A stretch of 64,000 nt of DNA from the NCBI GenBank assembly GCA_027943335.1, contig BSBK01002159.1:1225501-1289500 (forward strand), written 5' to 3'. Origin of the DNA: Chamaecyparis obtusa. Its lineage: Eukaryota; Streptophyta; Pinopsida; Cupressales; Cupressaceae. Positions 54,283 to 64,000 of the stretch are shown here, piece after piece; position 1 is the first letter of the stretch, and each line of letters starts with the position of its first letter. The position numbers were made by a program, and so were the translations under genes. The notes under the pieces were generated by a model. The model made no database searches. It was not told where the DNA came from and saw nothing but the letters and a program-made list of their open reading frames with translations.

Positions 54283-57200
54283 TCAAAATATAAGAACCCA
54301 AGTAGAGAGGACAACTGGAACTACCAACATAGCAAATATCATCAACACATCCCACTGGCCTGTGTAGAGCACACAATCCAACTCTACAACAACGGTGGAC
54401 ACTCCCGAATAAAACTGCACCAAGTACGGAGAATCCACACTGTACAACTCCTGAAGTGAAAACAACTCTGCAAATCACCGACCACTGTCTCATAACCATA
54501 ACTCCCATGTACCGCTGATGGCGAATAATCATCACATGATAGATAGCAAGAACTAGAACCCAAACCAAATCTGACGGCCATCAACTGCTCAACACATGGA
54601 TCAAATGCTAACTGATGTACATACCCCGCAGTATAGTGCTGATAAAAAGGACCAACCTCAATCCACATTTCACCATGCACAGGTAATACAACCCACTATG
54701 ACTGATCACCAACTAAGTCAAGAGATGACATAGCCAAAGGAGTAGAATCAATAACAACAACCGCTGAGGTATCACTCCCAAACTCCTGCTCTAAGTCATG
54801 CACTATCAAGATATCAACCACAGAACCTATGACCATGTCATGCACATCACAACTCTCATCCCGTGGCGTCAAACCATCCCATAACTGATGACAAGCACTA
54901 GGGACCAAACTATATCTACGTAACATCATCTCATCAACATGGTCATCAAAGGTAAACTGATGAGCATACCTCACAATGTAATGTCGATAGAATGCGCCAA
55001 TCTCAGTTAGTGGCTCAGATTGCAATCCAGATGAAACTAACTGCAACCAATCACTAACCAAGCCAGAACTAACTACTACCTCCGAAGACACCGCCAAGGG
55101 AGTAGTATCACTAGCAGGAGCCATGCCAACTACCGGCTTATCAACATGAAACATGATCTCTGGTACAACATCACTAGTCTCCGTGCCATCAGTAGTAGAG
55201 ACCACCACCAAGTCAAACATACCACAATGCTCAGCTGCAGCACCCAACTCAACTGAACCTGCCTCCACTGGAAACGAACCAAACATGCCAATACTAGTAT
55301 CGAGGACAGATATATCCTCATCTCCACTGCCTCTATCAACCTCGACCATGGAGATCCTTGGATCACCAGACACCACGGTCTGTGACTGTATAGAATCTGG
55401 TAAAGACTGAAGTCGCTCTAACTCCATGGTCACCTCAGCCAAATGAAACTATGACTCCTCGAAAGCCAATTGTGTACTCTCAAGAAACTCAGAAGTCACC
55501 TTGAGCTGCTGAGTAAGCTCACTCACTTCACCTTCCTTGACCAACAAGGCATCATATGCTGTACTGCCCCACTTCATAAGATGATCTCTGTCAGCTACCA
55601 ACTGCATATAATTCTGTCTCAGAATCTGGATAGCCTCCCACAAAGAGTGGATCTCTATCAAGGAAAGGTAACTGCCTCCCTGCTCATCGCTAGTAGAACC
55701 CCATCCATAAATTGCTAACAACTGACGAGCAGCATCGAAATGCTGGCAAGTGATAGCAATGTCTTGCTCCCTAACTCTCAGCTGACTAGACACATGATGG
55801 CGCTGGCTAGACTGTCTCCTACAATCCTCCTCTAATGCAATGTCCAAAGGAGTAGACTCAAAATCACTGATCTCTGGAGTACTGCCATCCATACTCTGTG
55901 AATCAACTCCAAGGCTCATATCAACATACGGAGTATCAAAAACTATAGCATCGCTGTCCAACTCTATCATACCAAAAGAATCCGCCGAGGAAACCAAGTC
56001 CTCAAAACTAACCACTGCATCCTCCTGGATGTCATCAATGTTAATACGATCCTGGGACTCGTATGTAAACGCTAACACCTCAGATGTGCCTGAATCATCA
56101 CAAACCCACTGCACCCTGAGTGGTCGACTGGAAATGCACACAACTCCCAACACCAGTGTATAAAAACTAATACTAGCATCTGGCAAGCTGCTATGAATGA
56201 GAACAACACCGTGTAATCTGCTAATCAAATCCATGATAGCACTCAAACAATCACTGCTACCAATAAGTGATAAGGATCTCCAGTCAACATAATCCCAAAC
56301 ACCAATATAACAATCCCGAGTCCATATCCGTAAACTAGAATCAGCTGGTAACTCAAGCAAACTCCTCACCTGAGTAATATGACTAATACCAACTAACTCC
56401 ACATACATGTTTGATACTGTCCCCAAATCCTGGATATGAATGCAAGGTGTACTCTCACAACTATCATCCACCACATGTGATCTGACTGTAAAAGAAAGCT
56501 GAGTCCCTGCCATATGCGCTAACTCCTGAACTGAACTCACCTCAAGACAAAGCTCGTCCACATGTCTCTCTGTTGCACCACTTTGATCAACTGTACTATC
56601 CTCAAATGTGACAATATCCTCAACTACTGTAACATCATCGGGATCAACTATACCGTAACCACTATCAGACCCAATCACACAATCCGGTGTGCTTGTGATA
56701 TCTCCCTGTATCAAATCAGCATCTCTCTGAGTCCTGTAATGGCAATGGAGTACTCAACAAAGAGGCTCGGGTATCCTCTAGCTCACGAGAAAGCCTGACA
56801 GCTTCCTCCTCAAGGCGTCTGAATAGTCTCCGACAAGGGTAAGAAGATGGTCACGGTCCGAAAGAAGATGTAAATAACTCATCTTCATCATTCCCATTCC
56901 TTCCCTAATCGCCCGTAAGTCAACACAAGAAGACTCCGCCTGAACTCCCTTATGTCTGCCCTGTAACTGAATCATCCGGATGTGATCCTCTATCATATAC
57001 TGCATCCTGTCATGATGAGATAATGAAGTCACAACACTGTCTACGCTCACCTTCAGCTGGCTGGACAAATCATGTGAAGTACTGCCAGCCTCGACCTCAT
57101 GTGACAAAGCATCTAACTGTGCCTGGTACTCTCTCTTAGCAAAGTCATGAATACTCAATGTCTGCTCATCTCTACTAGGTATCTCGCCATCGTGCACAAC

Positions 57201-57722
57201 AACATCCTCATAATCATCATCTGAACTCACTACGCTGCCTGTCATAACCAAACCATCCTGAGTACCTGTGACATCACTCTCAGGCAACCTGTATACGACT
57301 GTCTCAACTTGAGTATCAAGTTGACAATTACTATCCATTAGTGTAATATCCTTCACCACTTCCTCCTGTGGCTGAGTAGAAACTGAATCTTCTGTCGGAA
57401 TACTAACTTGTTCCTCAAAATCCTCATGAAGGTTTCTGGTAACTGTGTCAGCCGATCTTATGTTATCTCTCCTGCGAGAAGATCTGCCAAATAAAAAACT
57501 TGACAACTTATTCACCTTGGCTGGGTCGGACAGTATATCATTCATCACACGGTGGTGCTTATTCCACTGTTCAGACAAGTTCTGGTGTATTCTCTTAAGT
57601 TCATCTCGAATGTCTGAATAACCATCATTTCTACTGTGTCTATCTGTTGCCCACGATCGTGTCCTCTGAAACTCTGTACTATTCCTGTCCATACTGAAAT
57701 CAATCAAGTGCTGGTCACTCAT
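54283..57722 (-). pseudogene. Element D ORF: unrecognised protein of about 1,150 residues with internal repeats
   Basis: From ATG at 57722 one frame runs to about 54480 with stops only near 56778, 56730, 55446 and 54690; a shift near 54465 carries it to 54283. The N-terminus (MSDQHLIDFSMDRNSTEFQR; FLFGRSSRRRDN) is charged; long acidic D/S/V-rich parts follow. Two module pairs recur. The first pair is SSQLKVSVDSVVTSLSHHDR with YLHLLSDRDHLLTLVGDYSD (57070-56792) and SSQLRVREQDIAITCQHFDA with YMQLVADRDHLMKWGSTAYD (55795-55545). The second pair is EIGAFYRHYIVRYAHQFTFD (55020-54745) and EVGPFYQHYTAGYVHQLAFD (54670-54385). No catalytic motif, zinc knuckle or membrane segment is seen. A structural Gag-like role is possible but unproven. 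Confidence 0.7.
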
Positions 57723-57759
57723 GCAAAGACGGTTCTTACCCAACAAGATGGCAAGAAAA

Positions 57760-57773
57760 CCGCTCTGATACCA
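57760..57773 (-). other. Element D primer-binding site
   Basis: On the reverse strand TGGTATCAGAGCGG, one base after the 5' LTR end. It matches the initiator methionine tRNA type and fixes the element's orientation. Confidence 0.85.
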
Positions 57774-57774
57774 C

Positions 57775-59474
57775 TGTAATGACCCTTACTATAAAGGCCA
57801 CTAAAAACCCCCAAATCTGAACTGTGGCAATTCGTCAAACACTTGGTATGCACTGAATGGTTTTGCTTGCAATGATGAGTTTCAATGTGTTTATTGTTTG
57901 GGCATCCAATTGCAATTGAGATAACAATACCAATATAGGAATGTAATACAATTAAACAACAATGCAAAGACTCAATACCAATATATCATGAACTTCTCTA
58001 ATTCTGATTGCAAGATATGACTTGTTACGAACTATTACATATGAGCACTGATTTATGACAAAGGAATATCTGACTTATCACATGTGAACAACGCCCTTGC
58101 TATGCTCCTTATCTATTAATCCAATACAATATCAAAGTCTGAGACAAAGGACTGATTACAACACAAGAGCTAAAGCATGAGATATATGAATCTTCTTACA
58201 TGCACAAAGTCCTATCAATGCACTCTTAGCTATACCAAACCAATAGCAATGTCTGATTACTGTAACTGTTCCCTGAATATATGTATGGACTGTTACATAG
58301 CAAGAAACTTGATAGAAACAATGACTTCAAGACCACAACAATGACTGATTCCAATACAAAAAGATACAAGAACAGTACCGTTTCAGACTTATATATCAAT
58401 GACTGTTACATGCATTTTTGGCATTCAATAATATCAACAAATAACTCATGTAATGCACCTGGAAGCTGCTCCTTATACCCCGATATAAATGCTGATGAAG
58501 ACCGATGCAAGGGAGGCCAAAACAGATCACAAACTGCCCCAGCTGTGCACAGATAACCCTGCCGTACCAGGCCGTACAAGTACGGCTCCTGTATAAAAAT
58601 CAAGGAAGGGTTTTGACACCCCAATTTGCCACCAATGGGACCGCCAATGAGGTACTTAGGTCCTCTCCAAAGCACGAAAATTAACTCCAAGTATCAAGGG
58701 AGTTATGAGCAAAATTATGATTCTAGACCCTGATATATAAAGTCTGAAAATGTGCAATATTGTCTTCAATCTTTCACCTAATGATTCACCAATGCAATAG
58801 GTGAATTCAAACCCTTATTCCAACCACAAACAAACCCTTACCACGAATTCTCTATGAAGTACCAATGAAATGGCTGAGTACCATCTCCAAACTTGCAACC
58901 CTTCAGTAGATATTTCACTACCTCAGTTATGCCAATCTAGGGGAGTGATCGTTCCCAAAGATCGAATAGTATTTGCAGACCACAAGGCTACAAATTGCTT
59001 CACAATGAAGAAGTAGAAGAAATCCCAAATCCAAGCATATAGAAATGAAGCCCCAAGCCCTCTATTTATTCTTTTCCTTGAGAAGTTGCTAGAACTTCTA
59101 GAAACATCCAATTTTAATGTACTTTATAATAAAATAACATTATAATAATAAAGTACATATCTCAACTTAAAATTATAACAATGTAAGCCCATTTGTCTCA
59201 CAACTGAAAGTAGGCCCAACTACGCTGAATGTAGGCTCAAGACTGAACGTAGCCTCTACTACACTGGATGTAGGCTCACTTCTGGACGTAGGCTCCACTA
59301 CAACTGCATGTAGGCCCAAAACTGGATGTAGGCTCTACCGAATGTAGGCTCTGTCAGCAATATGCAATCAAATGATCAACATAATGACCCTCTCTCCAAA
59401 CCATTTGCCTACGAGAGTCGATGATAGGCAAATCCGCCATGCCAAACGATGTTAGCCAAAATGGGGACATGACA
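57775..59474 (-). repeat. Element D 5' LTR
   Basis: 1,700 bp, near-identical to 52373-54051. It differs mainly by an extra minisatellite unit (TACCGAATGTAGGCTCTG, near 59336) and a 3-bp GAA insertion near 59008. Confidence 0.93.
59186..59360. repeat. TGTAGGCTC minisatellite in element D 5' LTR
   Basis: Same array as in the 3' LTR with one more unit, so unit number has changed since insertion or during the last replication. Confidence 0.8.
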
Positions 59475-59516
59475 AGTTCTCTAATATATAAAGCTTAACC
59501 ACTTGGGAAAAAGATC

Positions 59517-60881
59517 ATGGAGAGTTACAGGTATCAGAAACAGCTTGAGGAAGCCAACGACATCATTGCCTCTCTGGAGAATAGGCTAAGAAGACCACTT
59601 GCAAAAAGGAAGGAGTTGGCTCTGCAGTTGAATGAGAGCAATGAGATTATTGATGAAATCTTTGGGCAGAGTGGATCTGATGAAGCTGAGGAAGCAGTCT
59701 CTGAGCTCATGGAAAGAAGCCAGATCCTAACCGATCAAATCTCCAACCTTAAGAGGGAGGAAAAAGATAATGCCCTAAGGATGACTGAACTGATTGAGAA
59801 AAAGAGGAAAGCTGAAGATGAAAGAAACAAAGCAATCAAGTCATTAATAGCCTCTGAGAGAGAAAGGAACCTGGCAGTAGAAGTTGTAGGGGCAAATGAT
59901 CTTTTAATTCTGCAACTACAAGAAGACATGCAAATTGTCACACAAGAAAATTGAAACATGCAGAAGGGCTGGCATGAAAGAGATGATGCATGCAAAAAGT
60001 TGGCAATAGAGTTGTATCAACTGAAGGGGCAAATGAAAGAACTTGAAGAAAAAAATGAAACCCTAAGAAGATACAATGAAGGCTCGGTCAAGCTTGATGA
60101 GCAACTCAAAGCTCAAAAAAAGCACAAAGACCCCACCGGTCTTGGATTCACCGGTAAAGACACCAAAGAGACTGGTGAGTCTTCTGAAGCTAAGACAATC
60201 AAGCAAGATAAGAAGAAGCCACTAGCACAAAAAGGTAAGAAGACTTTCAACACCTCTTGCAATCATTGTGGGAAACTAGGTCATAGAACAAATGCTTGCA
60301 GGAATGCACCGGTGAAGCCAAACAACAAATACTGCAAAAACTGTTTCAAGAATGGCCACAAGACCAACAAATGCTGGTCAAGCCCCACAACTGTGTCTAG
60401 TGGAAGCAGGGGAAGCTTCAAGGGTTATTGCTACGCATGCAACAAGTTCGGACACAAAGATGATGAATGCAGATCAAAGACAATGGCATTCAGATCCCCA
60501 AGACTGGTATTCACTAAAAGAAACGAGAATCGAAGCACAACCAACTGTGCTAACTGTGGCATACATAGTCACAACGACTACTAGTGCAATTCACTTAACA
60601 ATAGAAGAGTGAACCGATGGAAATCAACTGGGATAGTCTGTTACTCCTGCAACAAGGTTGGATACCTAGCCAAAGACTGCAACAAGCGGTCGATGAACAA
60701 AAGGAAGGGATTGGTCAAACCGGTGGAGAAGATCGCATCTTCAATTAAGAAGAACAAAGGGAAGAAGACCAAGAAAGAAGTGAAGTAGATTTGGTTCAAG
60801 AAGGAATCAAAGAGCTTTGTTGAGGAGAAAACAGAGGAAAGGTCATCATTGATTGATGGTGATATCTCTTTAGCAAACTGA
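59517..60881 (+). pseudogene. Copy C ORF1: coiled-coil protein with five CCHC knuckles
   Basis: Same length and frame as in copy B (454 codons). The coiled coil (KQLEEANDIIASLENRLRRP; TEKKRKAED-type heptads) has a stop at 59952. Knuckles are better kept than in B: CNHCGKLGHRTNAC, CKNCFKNGHKTNKC, CYACNKFGHKDDEC, CANCGIHSHNDY with a TAG before the last Cys (60582-60584), and CYSCNKVGYLAKDC. A further stop lies at 60786 (K or Q before IWFKKESKS). The TAG in knuckle four coincides with copy B's 42603-42605. Confidence 0.8.
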
Positions 60882-61278
60882 GCCTATAGGGGCTTAGAGG
60901 GAATCGGTAGACCATCTACCGTTCCCAGTAGAACTGGTGAGAGGAGAACTCACTTAGTCTACAAGGACAACCGGACAAGTAAGCTTTGATCAACCGAAAC
61001 AAGCACAACCGAATAAGCCGGAGTACTGGTTAACAAAAACAGAAAGAAAGGTTAGGTGAGGAAATTAATGTTGTAGCCGTTTAACAATAGTTATCATTTG
61101 GTAATTACCATTATGCCCTAACTCTATAAAAGAAAGGAGAATTACTCATTTGTTTTACTTTGCTTTCTTTGTGATTAACGAATTCTTGTGCTAAGTAATA
61201 ATCTCGCGCTTTGATCACTATGAGCTACTGTTTGTAATACCGATCAAGCAACTTTCTTTGTTAACCGGTTATCAAGAA
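60882..61278 (+). other. Copy C spacer between ORF1 and ORF2
   Basis: 397 bp, colinear with 42900-43294 of copy B, including the TATA-like box. Confidence 0.7.
61125..61131 (+). promoter_or_regulatory. Candidate internal promoter TATA box for ORF2 (copy C)
   Basis: TATAAAA in ACTCTATAAAAGAAAGGAG, 154 bp before the ORF2 ATG, matching copy B in position and context. Confidence 0.45.
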
Positions 61279-64000
61279 ATGGCATCATCATCCTCTATCG
61301 TGAATCTGATCAAGGGAAATCAAGTGGACCGAACTGCATATGATATTGCGGCGATTCAAAATAGAGAAAACGACATGGCTAGTGCGTTGTCGTTTGTACC
61401 AAACGGAGTCCTCTTGACCGAAGATGTCACGGTGTTCATTCACGCCAAACAAGAAGAATTGGGGGAAACTTATATTCAAAGCGAGTACCTCTAGTTATGT
61501 CAAGAAGGGACACTTCCTGATAAGTATGCAAAGCTGGTATCATCTGGACTTATCAATGGAGTGTGCTACCCGACCATCTTCCGGGAAGACTGCATTCGAA
61601 TGGTTCTAAGCCGTCTTCATGAATCGGGTTTCTGGCTTAATAAAGGTGTATGCCATCCGATCACAAAAGAAGATCTGCATAGAGTGACCGGATATGGCAA
61701 CCGAGGGGAGGCACTAACCCTAAGGACCATCTCCAATGCCGTCGTCAATAAACTAACAAAGTCAAGATCGGATGGTCGACTTATGATTGTGACCGACATT
61801 GAGGATGATGGAGTCCACTTTGCATCTGCTGTGATTGGCTACAAGGTTTACCAGTCAAGCAATCTAAACAGCATACCGGGTGGAGCAATTCACGCTGCAC
61901 ACCGGATAACGCACGATAATGCTCAATACGACACATGTGATGCTTCGAGGGCAAATATTTGAAAACATGAAAAAGCTCGGAGTTGTCAACAAGAAATCCA
62001 TGAAGTCTGGAACCCTGCTAGTATGTCTGTACTTCTACTATTTAAATTTCTTCCCAAGAATTGGAAAAGTGACTTGGGGAACCGATAGACCGGTCATGCA
62101 TCAAATCAATGAAATGGCCAACCAGCAGGGAAACCAGTTAGGAAGAGTAATGACTGAACACTTCGAGGCATTTCAACTAAAAATGCATGCAAGGGACAGG
62201 GTGTCGTCAACCATTGTTGACCAGTACAAGGACAACGTATGCTTCCTGGTTAGCACTGACAACTGCATCATTCAAGCCATGGAATCGAGGATCATGTACG
62301 CTCTTGAGCTAGGCTACAAGATCACCACAAAGGTTCCTAAGGCATATGCAGATGCCTTGATTGAGGCAGATCTAGATCTCGGTGCTAACTGATTCAGTAC
62401 ACACAAAGAGATCCAAGAAAATCTAAAGAAGAGGGCATCGATTAAAAATGTCTACACCAAAAGGGCCCCCACACCAAAGAAGAAACCGGTGATGGAACAG
62501 CCCAAAGCTAAATCGGCACCCAGTACACAAGAGGAAGAACAAGAGGAGACAAAAACCGAGGAAACAGTTCCTCTAGTCAGAAAGAGGAAATCAGGTAAAC
62601 CGGTAAAGGAGGATCCACCGAGAAGAGCCAAGCCCACAATTGATGAATTTGTGGCAGGAATGAAAGACCATGGCAGAATGGGTGGTGTCAAAAGAAGATA
62701 TGATCTGGCAAATGAAGAAGATAGAAGGAAATTTGAAGAAGCAGTAGTGTACTGCCTCCATAAGTTTAATTTGCAACCTGCGGAACTTCATACGACAGTG
62801 CCTGATGATCTTCTAGAAATTCTTGAAGCTAGATGGAAAGCTTCAATGGACAAAGAAAAGGAGCTGAGGATACAAGCTCTGCTAGAGGTTCAGAACCACC
62901 TCGCTCTAGAAGAAGCGACTGAATAAGCTAAACTCCAACAACATGATTTCCTGACAAAGAGGAGGATTAGTCGGATGCTGATAAGAGAAGCTGACAAGGT
63001 TCATAAGGAAGGAGTAGCCATATGGACCAAAGTTCTTCAGACCCAGCAGCAAGCAGAAGAAGCTCGACAAAGAACCACAGTTCCACCGGTCCCTGACACC
63101 GGTAAAGGAAAAGGAGTGCTTGGAGCTGAAGCACCGGTTAAAGAGAAGAATCCTACAGAACCGGTCATCATCGACATCATCGATGACAAGAGCAGCGATC
63201 CAGCACATCCAACCATTCTCATCTCTCCAAGCAAAGGTAACACTCGCCCTATGCCTGTCATTGATATTGTTGATGAGGTAATGGACTTCGGAGAAGTAGA
63301 TAATGGTACTAAGTGGTACAATATACTAGAAGAAGATAATAAACATCCAGTAATTATAGCTATAGTGGAAACGTTTATGGATTTTCACAAAACTCCAAGG
63401 GACTACAAGTCCAACTTTCCACCGGAACTCAAGTCTAGGCTTCAGACAAAATGGAGAACTGGTCTAGGCACCAACACGAGAATTAATAGGGAAACACTGT
63501 TAAAAATCTGACCTGGTCTCAGTGAAGAGAGAATAAAGCTTCTACTGGAGGAAGCAGCAATGAACTTGGATACTAAGTATCGAGTTGCCCAAATACTAAA
63601 TGGATATGAGAATCAAGTCTATAAAGAGACTTTAGACTTCTAGCAGCAATACAACTTCAATACACTTGAGAATTTAGGTCCACAAGATCAAACTGAACAG
63701 GTACAAGCACCATCGGTTCAATTCACTACTCGTGAAGAACCTGCAACTGGTATGGTAAATGTTCAAGCAGAGGAGTTCACATCTGGTGAACAAATAAATG
63801 TTGAACAAGTAGTTCCCCCAGTAGAACAAGAAATGGGAAATGATATTCCTATGCAAGAATTACATCTAGTTGAAGAGCAGCACAAAGAAGAACTCCCATT
63901 GGAAAAACAACTTCAACAAGAACAGGATGCCCCACCTGAAGTTGAAGTGCCACCGGAAGAAGAAGCTTAGGATAAGGAAGAAGCACTTGCTAAAGAAGAC
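61279..64000 (+). pseudogene. Copy C ORF2: unrecognised protein, runs off window
   Basis: ATGGCATCATCATCC start as in copy B. The N-terminal globular part (VFIHAKQEELGETYIQSEYL; GEALTLRTISNAVVNKLTKS; GTLLVCLYFYYLNFFPRIGK), the K/P-rich linker (PTPKKKPV; RKRKSGKPVKEDPPRRAKPT), EEDRRKFEEAVVYCLHKFNL, IDIVDEVMDFGEV and the acidic E/Q repeats are all colinear with copy B. Damage: stops near 61492, 62389, 62924, 63509, 63641 and 63968 and a 2-base loss near 61938. None coincides with damage in copy B. The C-terminal helical region lies outside the window. Confidence 0.75.

Larger units (their letters stand above)
52373..59474 (-). mobile_element. Element D: antisense non-autonomous LTR element with unknown ORF
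   Basis: 7,102 bp, flanked by AGTTC (52368-52372 and 59475-59479), with LTRs 52373-54051 and 57775-59474. On the reverse strand the LTRs begin TGTCATGTCC and end GGGTCATTACA. Orientation is minus: a PBS and the long ORF both read that way. It has no gag, protease, integrase or RT. Removing it rejoins copy C's leader (AGTTC/TCTAATATATAAAGC, compare AAGTTCTCTTAGGTATAAAGC in copy B). Its LTRs differ by roughly 25 substitutions plus small indels by eye, the least of any pair here. Confidence 0.93.
51246..64000 (+). mobile_element. Copy C of the non-autonomous ORF1/ORF2 LTR family (runs off window)
   Basis: 5' LTR (51246-52351), PBS, a leader interrupted by element D, ORF1 (59517-60881), spacer, and ORF2 from 61279 to beyond the window. 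The left duplication should be CTACA (51241-51245), which shares one base with copy B's TGGCC. Same order as copy B. The 3' LTR is outside the window. Confidence 0.9.

Noticed and set aside
1..64000. tRNA, rRNA or other structured RNA genes
   Set aside because: I looked for A/B-box and clover-leaf patterns and rRNA cores and saw none. The tRNA-like matches are primer-binding sites of LTR elements.

Overview
This window is plant nuclear DNA, almost certainly from a seed plant with a large, repeat-packed genome; a gymnosperm is my guess, not something shown. Evidence: Ty1/copia and Ty3/gypsy elements with plant-type primer-binding sites, hAT transposons with GT-AG introns, and one exon of a plant P-class pentatricopeptide repeat (PPR) gene. 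There is no bacterial, organellar or viral backbone. The PPR exon (12095-12539, minus) is the only convincing host coding sequence.

Region by region. 190-2455: internally deleted hAT transposon (hAT-1, minus). 3030-3519: unrecognised decayed exon-like frame. 4895-6015: 3' part of a Ty3/gypsy chromovirus (minus). 6019-8640: gypsy LTR, primer-binding site and decayed gag (plus). 8641-15351: low-copy-looking DNA with a 147-bp tandem repeat, a hAT-type MITE, the PPR exon and an AT-rich tract. 15352-64000: a nest of LTR elements.

The nest. Copy A of a non-autonomous LTR family (15352-17474) is broken by an antisense copia (copia-2, 17475-20120 and 37613-38516). Copia-2 is split by a roughly 10-kb Tat-like gypsy (gypsy-1, 20121-37612). 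Gypsy-1 is split by a second copia (copia-1, 25572-32908, target duplication AGTCA). At about 38516 copia-2 is joined to a truncated gypsy-2 (to 40434). Copies B (40435-51236, duplication TGGCC) and C (51246 to beyond the window end) inserted into gypsy-2 within a few bases of each other. Copy B's 3' LTR carries hAT-2 (47826-51046). Copy C's leader carries antisense element D (52373-59474, duplication AGTTC, the least diverged LTR pair).

Most unusual content. (1) The A/B/C family has no protease, integrase or reverse transcriptase. It encodes a coiled-coil Gag-like protein with five CCHC knuckles (ORF1) and a separate protein of about 1,200 residues that I do not recognise (ORF2). ORF2 has a conserved TATA-like box about 155 bp before its ATG, and ORF1 of B and C share a stop codon at the same place. 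The family shares LTR ends and leader repeats with the copia elements, which probably supply its enzymes. (2) Element D encodes one unrecognised frame of about 1,150 codons with two pairs of internally repeated modules. (3) Gypsy-1 carries an extra unrecognised ORF after pol, preceded by a dense cluster of CGTAC motifs. Every element shows stops or frameshifts, so these are relics, but B versus C allows conserved parts to be recognised.
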